Positions 38,949 to 48,202 of a stretch of DNA of 64,000 bases are shown here, one piece after another. Under the pieces are notes generated by a model. The model worked only from the letters and a program-made list of their open reading frames with translations. It was not told the origin of the DNA and did not search any database. Location: positions 1,674,001-1,738,000 of the forward strand of contig NZ_CP014231.1 of NCBI RefSeq assembly GCF_001553645.1, written 5' to 3'. Source of the DNA: Leptotrichia sp. oral taxon 847 (GTDB lineage Bacteria > Fusobacteriota > Fusobacteriia > Fusobacteriales > Leptotrichiaceae). Numbering within the stretch: position 1 is the stretch's first letter; the number at the start of each line of letters is the position of its first letter. Both the position numbers and the translations under genes were made by a program.

Positions 38949-39434
38949 TTTCGCAGTTGTCAGAGTAAAATAGTTAGGGGTAAATAAAAAATCTTATTTT
39001 AAGTTTTTCATTCAATCCAGAAAGTTACTAAAATAATTTTTTCTTTTTTAAGCAGAAGTGCTCATCGCCGCACCCCTGCACCCCGGCAAGGCTCAAGACA
39101 TTTTTATGCACTGCCAAAAAACTCGCACTAATCGTGCTCAAACAGTTTTGTCAGCACATAAAAATGCTCCGACGGTTTAAATTTTACTACCATACAAAAG
39201 TGTCGTGATTTTTTTGGAGTAAAGACGACTGTCTGAACGAAGTGAGTTTCGGCTTTGCTTCAAAAAAATGCTTAGACGAGCGTGGGGATTATAAGGGGAA
39301 ATGGCGGTCCTTTCCCCTTATGTAAAAAATAAAAAAATAATATTAAACAAAATAACATCTTGTAATCAAGAATAACCTAAAAAATTTGAAATTAAAAAAT
39401 CTGCCCCTAAAATTTTTAAACCATTTTCGCAGTT
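38949..39434 (+). mobile_element. Intact mobile element copy B with 10-bp target duplications, upstream of rpmF
   Basis: The element spans 38959-39424 (466 bp), between perfect direct repeats TTTCGCAGTT at 38949-38958 and 39425-39434. It starts GTCAGAGTAAAATAG and ends AAATTTTTAAACCAT like copy A. TTAGGGGTA (38974-38982) and TGCCCCTAA (39402-39410) are the inner inverted ends. The 10-bp TAAGGGGAAA hairpin is present. Compared with copy A it differs in two short exchangeable inserts (CTCGCACTAATCGTGCTC and CTGAACGAAGTGAG). The right-hand repeat ends exactly 7 nt before the -35 box of rpmF. Confidence 0.88.
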
Positions 39435-39441
39435 TATCAAG

Positions 39442-39470
39442 TTGCAAAATGTAATGATTTATGATATAAT
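39442..39470 (+). promoter_or_regulatory. Promoter of rpmF, next to element B
   Basis: TTGCAA (39442-39447), 17-nt spacer, extended -10 TGATATAAT ending at 39470. The sequence between the boxes (AAATGTAATGATTTATGA) is similar to that of the accB promoter. Confidence 0.75.
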
Positions 39471-39624
39471 GAATTACTGTGAAAATTTAAAAGGATTTTG
39501 TTAATGATATAAAAACTAAAAAAACTTGTAAAAATGGCGTTTTTTATAACACCAAAATGAAAAATTAGTTATTTTTAGTAAATTATCTATAATCAATAAA
39601 AATATGGAAAGGAGTCGATAAATA

Positions 39625-39819
39625 ATGGCAGTACCTAAGAAAAGAACATCCAAAGCTAAAAGAAATATGAGAAGAGCACATGATGCAATCACAGCGCCAA
39701 ATGTTATAGTAGAAGCTGATGGAACAGTGAGAAGACCTCACAGATTAAATTTAGAAACAGGAGTATACAGAGGAAGACAAGTATTAAAAACTGATGACAA
39801 TACTACAGAAGCTGAATAA
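39625..39819 (+). CDS. rpmF: 50S ribosomal protein L32, cysteine-free form
   Basis: A 64-residue protein that begins MAVPKKRTSKAKRNMRRAHD, the L32 signature, then ITAPNVIVEADGTVRRPHRL and TGVYRGRQVLK. The four zinc-binding cysteines of C+ L32 proteins are absent, so it is a C- form. Many bacteria use such a form as their only L32, so this alone is not odd. It is monocistronic, with its promoter beside a mobile element and a terminator just after the stop. Confidence 0.95.
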   Translation: MAVPKKRTSKAKRNMRRAHDAITAPNVIVEADGTVRRPHRLNLETGVYRGRQVLKTDDNTTEAE

Positions 39820-39823
39820 TTAC

Positions 39824-39850
39824 AGGAGTTTAAAAGCTCCTATTTTTTTT
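39824..39850 (+). terminator. Terminator after rpmF
   Basis: AGGAG (39824-39828) and CTCCT (39837-39841) with additional A-T pairs, followed by A and eight Ts. Confidence 0.8.
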
Positions 39851-40114
39851 GGAAATTATTTTAAGAAAATCAAAATAGGAAATCTTTTATTTATCCTTAA
39901 ATATTTTATTCTGTCTTTATATGTTAGTAAAGTTTGAATTTCTGATGTGTTCTTATTTTTTTATAAGTAAAAATAAAATATAAAAAAAATCTTTTTTATT
40001 AAAAAAATAAAAAAATATTTGTGTAAAACTAGTGATTTAGGTAAATTCTTAGATTAATCTTTAAAAAATAAATAAAAAAGTCATATATTTTTTAAAATTT
40101 CTTAGAAAAAGTAC

Positions 40115-40142
40115 TTGCTTTTTTTTTTTTTTTTGCTAAAAT
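40115..40142 (+). promoter_or_regulatory. Likely autotransporter promoter with a 16-T tract in the spacer
   Basis: TTGCTT (40115-40120) and TAAAAT (40137-40142) are 16 nt apart. The run of 16 consecutive Ts (40119-40134) fills nearly the whole spacer. Gain or loss of Ts by slippage would change the -35 to -10 distance and so promoter strength, as in known phase-variable surface genes. The rest of 39851-40114 is AT-rich with nothing else recognisable. Confidence 0.6.
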
Positions 40143-40169
40143 TAGAGCGTAAGATAAAGATTTTTTATG

Positions 40170-40238
40170 GAAAGTGAAAAAATTTTGAATTATCACTCAC
40201 TCATTAAAAAAAAATTATTCCTTAATTTTTTTACTTTC
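40170..40238 (+). promoter_or_regulatory. Hairpin in the 5' untranslated region of the autotransporter
   Basis: GAAAGTGAAAAAATT (40170-40184) pairs with AATTTTTTTACTTTC (40224-40238) over 15 bp with one G-T pair. It would lie in the ~145-nt leader and could affect stability or translation. Confidence 0.5.
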
Positions 40239-40294
40239 AAAAAAATTTTTAGAATACAAAAAATATGTGAAAAAATTTTTGAAAGGAAATCATT

Positions 40295-43200
40295 ATGAAA
40301 AGCAATAATTTAAAACAACTCAAAAAAGATTTAAAAGCTTTTGCCAAAAGAGTAAAAGACTTTAAATACACAGAATCAGCGCTGATTACATTCCTTTTGA
40401 CAGGAATGGTAATGCTTGGCGCTTCAAATTTAACATTTTCTGCTCAGGATGAGATAACAGCTCAGACTAAGCAAATAAATAGCTCAATAAGCGATATAAG
40501 ACAGCAGTTTAAAAGAGCTAGAACTGAAAATAATAAATTACTTAGAGATACAAATCTTGAACTTATCCAATTAATGGAACAAGGGGATCACGTTGTAAAA
40601 TCGCCTTGGAGCAGCTGGCAATACGGGATAAACTATTTTTATAATGACTGGCATGGACATTATAGAGGCAGAGGGGATAAGACAGACAGCTTTGTTTACA
40701 AAAGAGATGATTCAATCGTAAACAGAAGCGTTTACCCAGGAAGAATTGAAACAAAATACGGAGCAACAACATTAGGACTGGTAAGAGAGCCAAATGCCGC
40801 AATGGACGTATCGGCAGCACTGACACCAAAGAGCGTAGATAAAATAGCACCTAAATTTACAGTTCAAGGAGCAGGAGGAGGCTTTCCGAATTTTGTGACA
40901 AGGATAGTGAAAGTTCCAGGAGAACCTGGCGTAGTTAATCCTGTTATCCCAAGAACTTTAGTTTTATCATTTACATCTGGTGGAGCAGATCCTACTCATA
41001 CTCGTTATTCATATTGGATGGATAATAAGGGAGATATTTCAGGAACTTCTGTAGCAAATGGAGAAGTATATAAAACTTATTCAAGCATTACTTCATGGAA
41101 TACTTATAATGGAGCTTTTTCAGGAACTATACGAACTAGTGCATTTAATGGAGCGAGTGTAACTCCAGGAACAGATGCTGCTCTATATGGTGGAACTTCG
41201 CCTAAAAGTAATTATACAAATAGTGAAAATAGTAGCAATTTGTTTTTTAATACATTGACAAACACACCTTATTCATATTTTGGAAATGGAACGAAAATAG
41301 CATTAATAACTCCTTCATCATCTTTTCAATCAGGTGCTTACCATAGGGGAACTGTAATTAATTTGGAAACGGAAGGAAAGACAGGAAAAACTTTTAGTGA
41401 CTTGAATACTGGGCATATAATTACAGCGGATCAATATAATAGAATTCAAAATTATATGAGTAAAAGTAATTTAAATGCAAATACAAATGGACAATTATAT
41501 CATACAAATAATGGAATTGTAGAAATTGGAGGAACGGGAACACGATATGTTCATACAACTGTTAATGGTGGTAATCAAAGATTAAATATCGTTGAAAATA
41601 ATGGTAAGATTATAGGAATAAATTATAATCATAATAATGTTACTACAAGTGATAATATTGTTTTTTTTCATTCGCCAGATTTAGCAGGAAATAATGATTA
41701 TCAACATTTGTATGCTAATTCTAAAAATGGAGAAATTTCTTTATATGGACAGGGTGGAGCAGTAGCCTTATATACAGCAGCTAAAAATGTAAATTCTACA
41801 TTGGAACAAGGCGATGTTTCATTTATAAATGAAGGAACAATAAATTTATATGGTAAAGAAAATGTTGGAGTTGCAATAAATAATGACACATATGGAAAAG
41901 TAACACCAAAAACTAATTTTATTTTATTAAAACCAATTAATATTTATGGAGATAATGCGGTAGGACTTTATAATGCCAACAGTGGTGACGGGACAAGAAA
42001 TGATAAAAATGAGGCAAGATTTATAATAGGAAATCAATCTCAAAATAAGCTACTAACTTATACTTCTTCAAATTCACTATTAAGTGGAAGTTATACTGCA
42101 AACAGTTCTGCTAGTGATACAGGATATAGTAATAAATACACTGAAGGAGTTATAGGAATTTATCAGGATGCTAATGGTACATTAAAATCAGCACTTCCTG
42201 AATTAACTATGGAGGCTTTTACGAGAAAATCAGTTGGAATATATACTAAAAACGGAAATGTAGATATAGATCATGGAACTGTAATAACAAATAAAGGTAA
42301 AATCAGTATGTTAGGTGGGGAAGAGAATGTTGGGTTATATGCTTCTGGTGGAGGAATTTCCTTTAAGGGAGACATAGAAATGGGAGGTTCAGCTTCTACT
42401 TTATCGGATGCTATAACAACAGGATATAAAAATACAGCAGTATATGCTACTAATTCAAATAAAGTTACAGTGAAAGGAGGTATTACAACTGATAAGAATG
42501 GTAAGGAATTAACAGAAAGTACAGTTGTTTATGCTAATAAATCCTCAGAAGTTGTTTTAAATGGAGAGAATGACATTAAACTAAAAGCAGCTTCAAAAAC
42601 AATAACAAATTCTACTGGTAATAATACTGGAGTTTTTGTTGAAGATGCAACAGTAATGTTCGGTGATAATAATAAGGGAACTCCTTTACCTACTGGAACT
42701 ACAACTGGAAGTAGTACAAAAGGTTCATCAATCACAATTACTAGTGATGATCGTAAATTGGGAACAGCGTTGTATGCTAAAAATGGTGGAATGATAAATG
42801 CAATTGGAGATTCGTTAGCTAAAGGGTTAAAAATCACAGTAAAGGATGGAGCTTCGGCAGTAGCATCAGTAGGAAAAAATTCAAGTAGTAAAGTTTCTCA
42901 AATAAATGTTAAATATTCGACAGTTGATTATGATGGTGAAGGATTTGCATTTTATACAGATACAGATGGAAAAATTAATGCAGATAATTCTAAAGTAAAA
43001 TTATCAGGAAAAGCAGTAGGATTTGGTATAAAAGGGACTTCATCAGGAGGATATACTTCAAATGTATCGTTATCAAATGCTAATTTTGAAATAGCCTCAG
43101 ATGATGTTATATTAATGAATGTTCTTAATCCAAGTGTATTAAAACTAAGTAATTTTGTTTCAACATTATCAGCAGCTTCAGGATTAAGTGCAAGTAATAT

Positions 43201-46200
43201 TACTACAAATGGTCCAGGAGCAGGAGATAATTATAAACTAGCGGTTGTAGAAGGATTGAATAATGGAAAGTCATTTATATTTGATAATGATTTAGATAAA
43301 AGTTTAGCAGTAAGCTCTTCTAATTCATCAACAAATGATTATAAATATGTTCGCAATTTTTTGATTCAAAGAAGTATATTGGATGTAAATGCTGATGTAA
43401 AAGCAGTGTTAAGCTCAGCAGATGCCAATACAATTAAAAATGTTGCTTCGGGCGCACCGGTTATCGGACTTGACATTAGTTCAAGCACTGGGGCTGCAAG
43501 TAATGCGGAAACAGGAATTAATGTAAACGGTAAAACTGTAACGGTTGACAGAACGGATGCAGGTGCTGGAGCAATCGGGCTATATACAAACTTTGGTAAA
43601 ATTAATATAAACAGTGGAACTTTGAATGTTGAAACAGATACTACTAATACTGTGAATGATCAGGCTGTGGGAGTTTATGCTGTAAATGGATCAGAAGTTA
43701 ATAATAATGGTGGAAATATTAATGTTGGCGGTAAAAATTCGATTGGTATTTTAGGGCTTGCATATAGGGAAAATTCTGCAGGAACTGTAATTGGTAATGA
43801 ATTTGGGTCTGCTAATGAAGGAAAAGCAACTATAAATAATGATGGTAAGATTACTATGGATGGTGAAGGAGCTAAAGGAGTATTTATTAAGAATAATAAT
43901 AGTGCTTCATCTGTAGCGGCAAATGTTGCAAATAATTTATCGAATGGTGTAATTACAATGTCTGGAGCAGGTTCGGTTGGAATGTATGCCGATAAGGCAA
44001 CTCTTAACAATTATGGAAAGATTGATTTGAAACCAGGAACTAATGCTAAGATAGGTATGTATGGAATTAATGGCTCTGATCTTACAAACCAAGCGACAGG
44101 ACAAATTATAGTTGGAGATTCTGTTATTTCATCAGCAACTGATGTGCCTAATATTGGTATGTATACATCAGAAAGTAATTTGTTGAAAAACTATGGAATT
44201 ATAGATATTAAAGAAAATTCTTATGGAATTTATGGAGAAAATGTTCAAGCCTTTGGTACTTCCAAGATTAAAGTGGGTAAAAATGGTGTTGGAATATTTG
44301 CTAAAGGAACATCTGGAACTGGAACTGTAACGTTGGACGCAGGTTCTGAGATTACGACAGTTGCAAGTGCAAAAGATAAGGAAGCAGTTGGAGTATTTAC
44401 AGCGGGAACTAATCCTGTAAATATAAACGATAACGGTTCAAAAATGGATCTTAAGGACTGGACATTTGGATACGTAATAAAAGCTCCTGGAACATTGACT
44501 ACAAATGGAAGTTCAACTGTAACGTTAGATAATGAAGCTGTTTATGCATATTCTGATAATGATTCTTCGATAATTAAGAACTATGCACCAATTAAAGCAA
44601 ATGGCGATAGAAACTATGGAATTTATTCATCAGGTACAGTTGACAACTATGGAAATATGGATTTGAGATCTGGAAATGGTGTAGGTAATATTGGTATTTA
44701 TTCAACAAAAGGAGTTGCAACAAACTGGGCAACAATTGATACTGGTAAAACAAACAAGACTACAAAATCGTATGGAATTGGTATGGCAACAGGTTATTAT
44801 GATGGAACTTCATCAAGAAATCAAGGAACTATTATAAATAAAGGCACAATTAATGTAACAGAAGAAAATAGTATAGGAATGTATGCAGTTGGAAGAGGTT
44901 CTAAAGCAATTAATGCCGCTGGAGGAATAATTAACCTTAGCGGTAAAAATACAATTGGTATGTACATCGATCAGGAAGCGGAAGGTGAAAACTACGGTAC
45001 TATTACAGGTAACGGAGATAATTTGAAAGGTGTTGTAGTGGCAAATCAAGGTAAATTCAAAAACTATGGTACAATTCAAATTACTGGAAATAAAGGTATA
45101 GGAATTTATACTGATAAAGGTGTAGTGTCTGCTGACGGTATAGATGGGCCTGGAGCCGTAAATACAGGATCTTTTAAAAATGTATATGAATCACAGCCAA
45201 CTGACGAAAAAGTCGAAGGAAGCGTAACAATAAAGGTTCCGCCAAAGGCAACTCCAGTAACAGTTACAATAAATGGAGTGCAAGTTCCAATAACAGGCGT
45301 TGACACAAACGTTGCCTCGCCTTCAGCAACCGAAGTAACAGTTACATCGCCTTCAGGAGTTACAGTATTAGATCTTGCAAAATCAGGGCTTATGAATTTC
45401 CCTTCAGGATCTAAAGCAACAAGTGTAGGAATGTATGTTGATACATCTGGAATAAAATATACAAATCCTATTCAAGGATTAAGTAATTTAGCAGGACTTA
45501 CAGATATTAACCTGTATTTTGGAACGGAAGCTGCAAGATATACAAATGCTAGAGCGATAGAACTAGGAGATAATATAATAAAACCATATAACGATGCACT
45601 TGCAAGCTTAGTTACAACTGGAACAGTGTTAAATACTAATTCAAGCAGCCTTACATGGTTAGCAATACCAACAAAATCAGCGGCTACAGGATTGTATGAC
45701 AAAGTATATCTGGTTAAAATTCCATATACAGACTTTGTAAGTGCAAAAGATCCTAATACTTACAATTTCTTAAATGGACTGGAACAAAGATACGGTGTTG
45801 AAGGGCTTGGTACGAGAGAAAAGGAACTGTTTAATAAATTAAATGATCTTGGAAAAGGTGAACAGCATATCTTTACACAGGCTGTAGATGAAATGAAAGG
45901 ACATCAATATGCAAATGTTCAACAAAGAATCAATGCCACTGGAAATACTTTGGATAATGAATTTGGATATTTAAGAAATGAATGGAGAAATCCAACTAAA
46001 CAAAATAACAAGATTAAAGTGTTTGGTGCCAGAGACGAATACAATACCGATACTGCTGGAATTATCGATTATAAGAGCAATGCTTATGGTGTAGCTTATG
46101 TCCATGAAGATGAAACAGTTAAGATGGGTAATTCAAGTGGATGGTACGCTGGAGCTGTAACAAATAGATTTAGATTTAAGGATTTAGGAAAATCAAAAGA

Positions 46201-46849
46201 AGATCAGACTATGGTTAAACTAGGAATTTTCAAAACAATGTCGCCAGCAGCTGATCATAATGGAGCATTACAATGGACAATTGCAGGAGATGTATTTGCA
46301 GGAATTAATCACATGAAACGTAGATTCTGGATAGTTGATGATACATTTGAAGCAAAATCTGATTATAATTCTTATGGTGCTGCCTTGAAAACTGATATAG
46401 GATATGATATCAGAATGAGTGAAAGAACACATTTACGTCCATATGGAGCTTTGAAAATGGAATACGGAAGATTCAATAAGATAAAAGAAGATAATGGTGA
46501 AATGAGATTAGAAGTGAAAGGAAACGACTATTTCTCAGTAAAACCAGAAGTTGGAGTTGAATTTAAATATGTACAGCCGCTTGCTGTGAGAACAAATCTA
46601 ACAGTAGGATTGTCAGCTGCTTATGAAAATGAGTTAGGAAAATTACAAGATCAAAATCAGGCAAGAGTAAGATATACAACAGCTGGTTGGTATGATTTAG
46701 AAAAAGAAAAAGAAGATAGAAGAGGAAACGGTAAGTTTGACTTGAATATCGGAATTGACAATACAAGATTCGGAGTGACAGTAAATGGAGGATACGACAC
46801 TAAAGGTAACAATATAAGAGGTGGACTAGGACTTAGATTAATTTACTAG
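40295..46849 (+). CDS. Giant type V autotransporter adhesin
   Basis: A surface protein of 2184 aa. Residues 1-50 form the extended N-terminal signal of fusobacterial autotransporters (MKSNNLKQLKKDLKAFAKRV, then LITFLLTGMVMLGASNLTFS). A short coiled coil (residues ~50-90, QIRQQFKRARTENNKLLRD-like) follows. The passenger, to about residue 1700, is Asn/Gly/Thr-rich and built of beta-helix units of the type NYGTI-x-x-x-G-x-x-x-GIGIY (for example NKGIGIYTDKG, ENSIGMYAVGRG). The last ~285 residues are the beta-barrel (IKVFGARDEYNTDTAG to GGLGLRLIY), ending in an aromatic residue as needed for Bam-dependent assembly. Likely an adhesin or aggregation factor; the ligand cannot be told. A strong GAAAGGAAA ribosome binding site precedes it, and a terminator follows. 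Confidence 0.92.
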   Translation: MKSNNLKQLKKDLKAFAKRVKDFKYTESALITFLLTGMVMLGASNLTFSAQDEITAQTKQINSSISDIRQQFKRARTENNKLLRDTNLELIQLMEQGDHVVKSPWSSWQYGINYFYNDWHGHYRGRGDKTDSFVYKRDDSIVNRSVYPGRIETKYGATTLGLVREPNAAMDVSAALTPKSVDKIAPKFTVQGAGGGFPNFVTRIVKVPGEPGVVNPVIPRTLVLSFTSGGADPTHTRYSYWMDNKGDISGTSVANGEVYKTYSSITSWNTYNGAFSGTIRTSAFNGASVTPGTDAALYGGTSPKSNYTNSENSSNLFFNTLTNTPYSYFGNGTKIALITPSSSFQSGAYHRGTVINLETEGKTGKTFSDLNTGHIITADQYNRIQNYMSKSNLNANTNGQLYHTNNGIVEIGGTGTRYVHTTVNGGNQRLNIVENNGKIIGINYNHNNVTTSDNIVFFHSPDLAGNNDYQHLYANSKNGEISLYGQGGAVALYTAAKNVNSTLEQGDVSFINEGTINLYGKENVGVAINNDTYGKVTPKTNFILLKPINIYGDNAVGLYNANSGDGTRNDKNEARFIIGNQSQNKLLTYTSSNSLLSGSYTANSSASDTGYSNKYTEGVIGIYQDANGTLKSALPELTMEAFTRKSVGIYTKNGNVDIDHGTVITNKGKISMLGGEENVGLYASGGGISFKGDIEMGGSASTLSDAITTGYKNTAVYATNSNKVTVKGGITTDKNGKELTESTVVYANKSSEVVLNGENDIKLKAASKTITNSTGNNTGVFVEDATVMFGDNNKGTPLPTGTTTGSSTKGSSITITSDDRKLGTALYAKNGGMINAIGDSLAKGLKITVKDGASAVASVGKNSSSKVSQINVKYSTVDYDGEGFAFYTDTDGKINADNSKVKLSGKAVGFGIKGTSSGGYTSNVSLSNANFEIASDDVILMNVLNPSVLKLSNFVSTLSAASGLSASNITTNGPGAGDNYKLAVVEGLNNGKSFIFDNDLDKSLAVSSSNSSTNDYKYVRNFLIQRSILDVNADVKAVLSSADANTIKNVASGAPVIGLDISSSTGAASNAETGINVNGKTVTVDRTDAGAGAIGLYTNFGKININSGTLNVETDTTNTVNDQAVGVYAVNGSEVNNNGGNINVGGKNSIGILGLAYRENSAGTVIGNEFGSANEGKATINNDGKITMDGEGAKGVFIKNNNSASSVAANVANNLSNGVITMSGAGSVGMYADKATLNNYGKIDLKPGTNAKIGMYGINGSDLTNQATGQIIVGDSVISSATDVPNIGMYTSESNLLKNYGIIDIKENSYGIYGENVQAFGTSKIKVGKNGVGIFAKGTSGTGTVTLDAGSEITTVASAKDKEAVGVFTAGTNPVNINDNGSKMDLKDWTFGYVIKAPGTLTTNGSSTVTLDNEAVYAYSDNDSSIIKNYAPIKANGDRNYGIYSSGTVDNYGNMDLRSGNGVGNIGIYSTKGVATNWATIDTGKTNKTTKSYGIGMATGYYDGTSSRNQGTIINKGTINVTEENSIGMYAVGRGSKAINAAGGIINLSGKNTIGMYIDQEAEGENYGTITGNGDNLKGVVVANQGKFKNYGTIQITGNKGIGIYTDKGVVSADGIDGPGAVNTGSFKNVYESQPTDEKVEGSVTIKVPPKATPVTVTINGVQVPITGVDTNVASPSATEVTVTSPSGVTVLDLAKSGLMNFPSGSKATSVGMYVDTSGIKYTNPIQGLSNLAGLTDINLYFGTEAARYTNARAIELGDNIIKPYNDALASLVTTGTVLNTNSSSLTWLAIPTKSAATGLYDKVYLVKIPYTDFVSAKDPNTYNFLNGLEQRYGVEGLGTREKELFNKLNDLGKGEQHIFTQAVDEMKGHQYANVQQRINATGNTLDNEFGYLRNEWRNPTKQNNKIKVFGARDEYNTDTAGIIDYKSNAYGVAYVHEDETVKMGNSSGWYAGAVTNRFRFKDLGKSKEDQTMVKLGIFKTMSPAADHNGALQWTIAGDVFAGINHMKRRFWIVDDTFEAKSDYNSYGAALKTDIGYDIRMSERTHLRPYGALKMEYGRFNKIKEDNGEMRLEVKGNDYFSVKPEVGVEFKYVQPLAVRTNLTVGLSAAYENELGKLQDQNQARVRYTTAGWYDLEKEKEDRRGNGKFDLNIGIDNTRFGVTVNGGYDTKGNNIRGGLGLRLIY

Positions 46850-46907
46850 AAGACTAGTTACCATAATAAAAATGGTTTAAATTATTAGTCATAATATAAA
46901 ACAAAGA

Positions 46908-46954
46908 AATAACTCTTTTTAGATTTAAAAAATCTATATTAGAGTTATTTTTTT
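46908..46954 (+). terminator. Terminator after the autotransporter
   Basis: An outer stem AATAACTC (46908-46915) / GAGTTATT (46942-46949) and an inner stem AGATTT / AAATCT, followed by a T run. Confidence 0.85.
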
Positions 46955-46995
46955 ATCTTTAAATTAAAAGATAAGGATCAAAAAAATAAAAAGTT

Positions 46996-47070
46996 ACACT
47001 AAACAAAATAACATCATGTAATCAAAATAAATTAAAAAATAATATTCTCTCCTAAAACTTTTAATACTAT
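46996..47070 (+). repeat. Degenerate copy E of the dispersed mobile element (3' end only)
   Basis: Matches the last ~75 bp of the intact element: ACTAAACAAAATAACATCAT, GTAATCAAAATAAATTAAA and a damaged end CTCCTAAAACTTTTAA. No left half and no clear target duplication. The remaining sequence to 47326 is AT-rich with nothing recognisable. Confidence 0.65.
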
Positions 47071-47326
47071 TCCCCGTTTAAAAAGCGAATATTTATTCTA
47101 ATTATTTGAAAATAAATATTAGATTTAACCTACTAAAAAGATTTATAATGTATTCGTTATTCAAATGGGGTTTAGTATAAATTATCATAAATTGCAATAT
47201 TAAATGCAACATTTTTTTGATTTTTTCATTGTTTTTATAAAAATGACTAAAATCAGGAACAACATCACTTTCTCTTGTTTAATAAAAAATATCCAAATTT
47301 TTTTACTTTATTTTTGAAAAATGTGG

Positions 47327-47332
47327 TATAAT
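47327..47332 (+). promoter_or_regulatory. Extended -10 before the tiny lipoproteins
   Basis: TGTGGTATAAT ends at 47332, about 48 nt before the first lipoprotein start. The -35 is poor. Confidence 0.45.
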
Positions 47333-47380
47333 GATAGTGTAAAATTATAAAATTTTGATTAAATTTTTGGGGAGAAAAAG

Positions 47381-47569
47381 ATGAAAAAATTAATTTTGAT
47401 GATTCTTACACTACTATCCTTAACTTCGTGTGTTACTGGAGGAGTGAGCATAGGAAGCGATGGCAAAGTCCGTGGAAATGTAGGAGTCAGTACCGGCGGA
47501 TTAATTCACAGTGGAATCGGAATAGACACAGATGGAGAAGTTCATGGCGGTGTTGGAGTAGGTTTTTAA
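47381..47569 (+). CDS. Tiny glycine-rich lipoprotein (copy 1)
   Basis: A 62-residue protein with a lipoprotein signal (MKKLILMILTLLSLTSC, lipobox LTSC). The mature part is just a Gly/Val repeat: GGVSIGSDGKVRGNVGVS, then GGLIHSGIGIDTDGEVHGGV GVGF, with three units of the form G-V/I-G-x-D/S-x-G. GGGGAG lies upstream of the start. A second, shorter relative follows 34 nt later. Probably an abundant envelope lipoprotein; function unknown. Such small proteins are easily missed by gene callers. Confidence 0.82.
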   Translation: MKKLILMILTLLSLTSCVTGGVSIGSDGKVRGNVGVSTGGLIHSGIGIDTDGEVHGGVGVGF

Positions 47570-47603
47570 AAAATAAATAAAATAATTAAAAAGGAGATCA
47601 ACT

Positions 47604-47717
47604 ATGAAAAAATTGATTTTAACAATTTTAGTGACTCTAGCTTTAACTTCGTGTGTAAGTGCTGGAGTAGGAGTTGGAACAAATGGAGTTCACGGTGGAG
47701 TCGGAATTGGATTTTAA
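47604..47717 (+). CDS. Tiny glycine-rich lipoprotein (copy 2)
   Basis: A 37-residue protein: signal MKKLILTILVTLALTSC followed by VSAGVGVGTNGVHGGVGIGF. The signal and the last nine residues are nearly the same as in copy 1, so it arose by tandem duplication with loss of the middle units. A good AAGGAG ribosome binding site lies 8 nt before the ATG. It precedes nfeD by 35 nt, so the lipoproteins may share a transcript with the nfeD-SPFH pair. Function unknown. Confidence 0.8.
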   Translation: MKKLILTILVTLALTSCVSAGVGVGTNGVHGGVGIGF

Positions 47718-47752
47718 ACTAAAAAAATTAAAATAACGAAGGAGAAAAAAAG

Positions 47753-48187
47753 ATGGGAGAATTATTTTGGGCAATAGCAACCGCAGTATTTGCAATACTT
47801 GAAATTATAATACCAGGACTTGTTACAATTTGGCTTTCCATTGCGGCATTGGTACTTACAGGAATGTCTTTTTTCATAAGAAGTCCTGTCGTTGAAGTTT
47901 TTATTTTTTCAGTTTTATCAGTAATTTTTGTAATTTTTACAAGACCAGTCTTAAAAAATTACATTGAAAACAAAAAGACTAATTTTAATTCCAAAATGAT
48001 AGGAAATGAGATAAAAATTGAAGAAATTTTAAATTTAACTAGCTCAAAAAAAGAATATGAAGTTAAATTTAAAGGTGTCATTTGGAAAGGAATAAGTGAA
48101 GAAGTTTTTAAAAAAGATGAAATTGCCAGAATAAAAGGTTTTGAAGGAAATAGGATTATTTTAGAAAAATTAAAAAAAGAAATATAA
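47753..48187 (+). CDS. NfeD-like membrane protein
   Basis: A short NfeD of 144 aa without the serine-protease domain. The N-terminal half holds the membrane segments (AIATAVFAILEIIIPGLVTI, then WLSIAALVLTGMSFF and VFIFSVLSVIFVIFT). The C-terminal half is the small beta-barrel (OB) domain (YEVKFKGVIWKGISEEVFKK). NfeD proteins work with SPFH/stomatin partners in membrane microdomains; the partner gene follows 15 nt downstream, which strengthens the call. AAGGAG precedes the start. Confidence 0.9.
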   Translation: MGELFWAIATAVFAILEIIIPGLVTIWLSIAALVLTGMSFFIRSPVVEVFIFSVLSVIFVIFTRPVLKNYIENKKTNFNSKMIGNEIKIEEILNLTSSKKEYEVKFKGVIWKGISEEVFKKDEIARIKGFEGNRIILEKLKKEI

Positions 48188-48202
48188 AATTAGGAGGCTA
48201 TT

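Noticed and set aside
39625-39819. Cysteine-free L32 as a sign of zinc scarcity
   Set aside because: Many bacteria have a C- L32 as their only copy, and RpoC in this window keeps all its zinc cysteines, so a zinc-sparing story is not supported by L32 alone.
47071-47116. Promoter at the expected distance from degenerate copy E
   Set aside because: No -35 or -10 of acceptable quality is found there, so copy E was not used to support the targeting rule.
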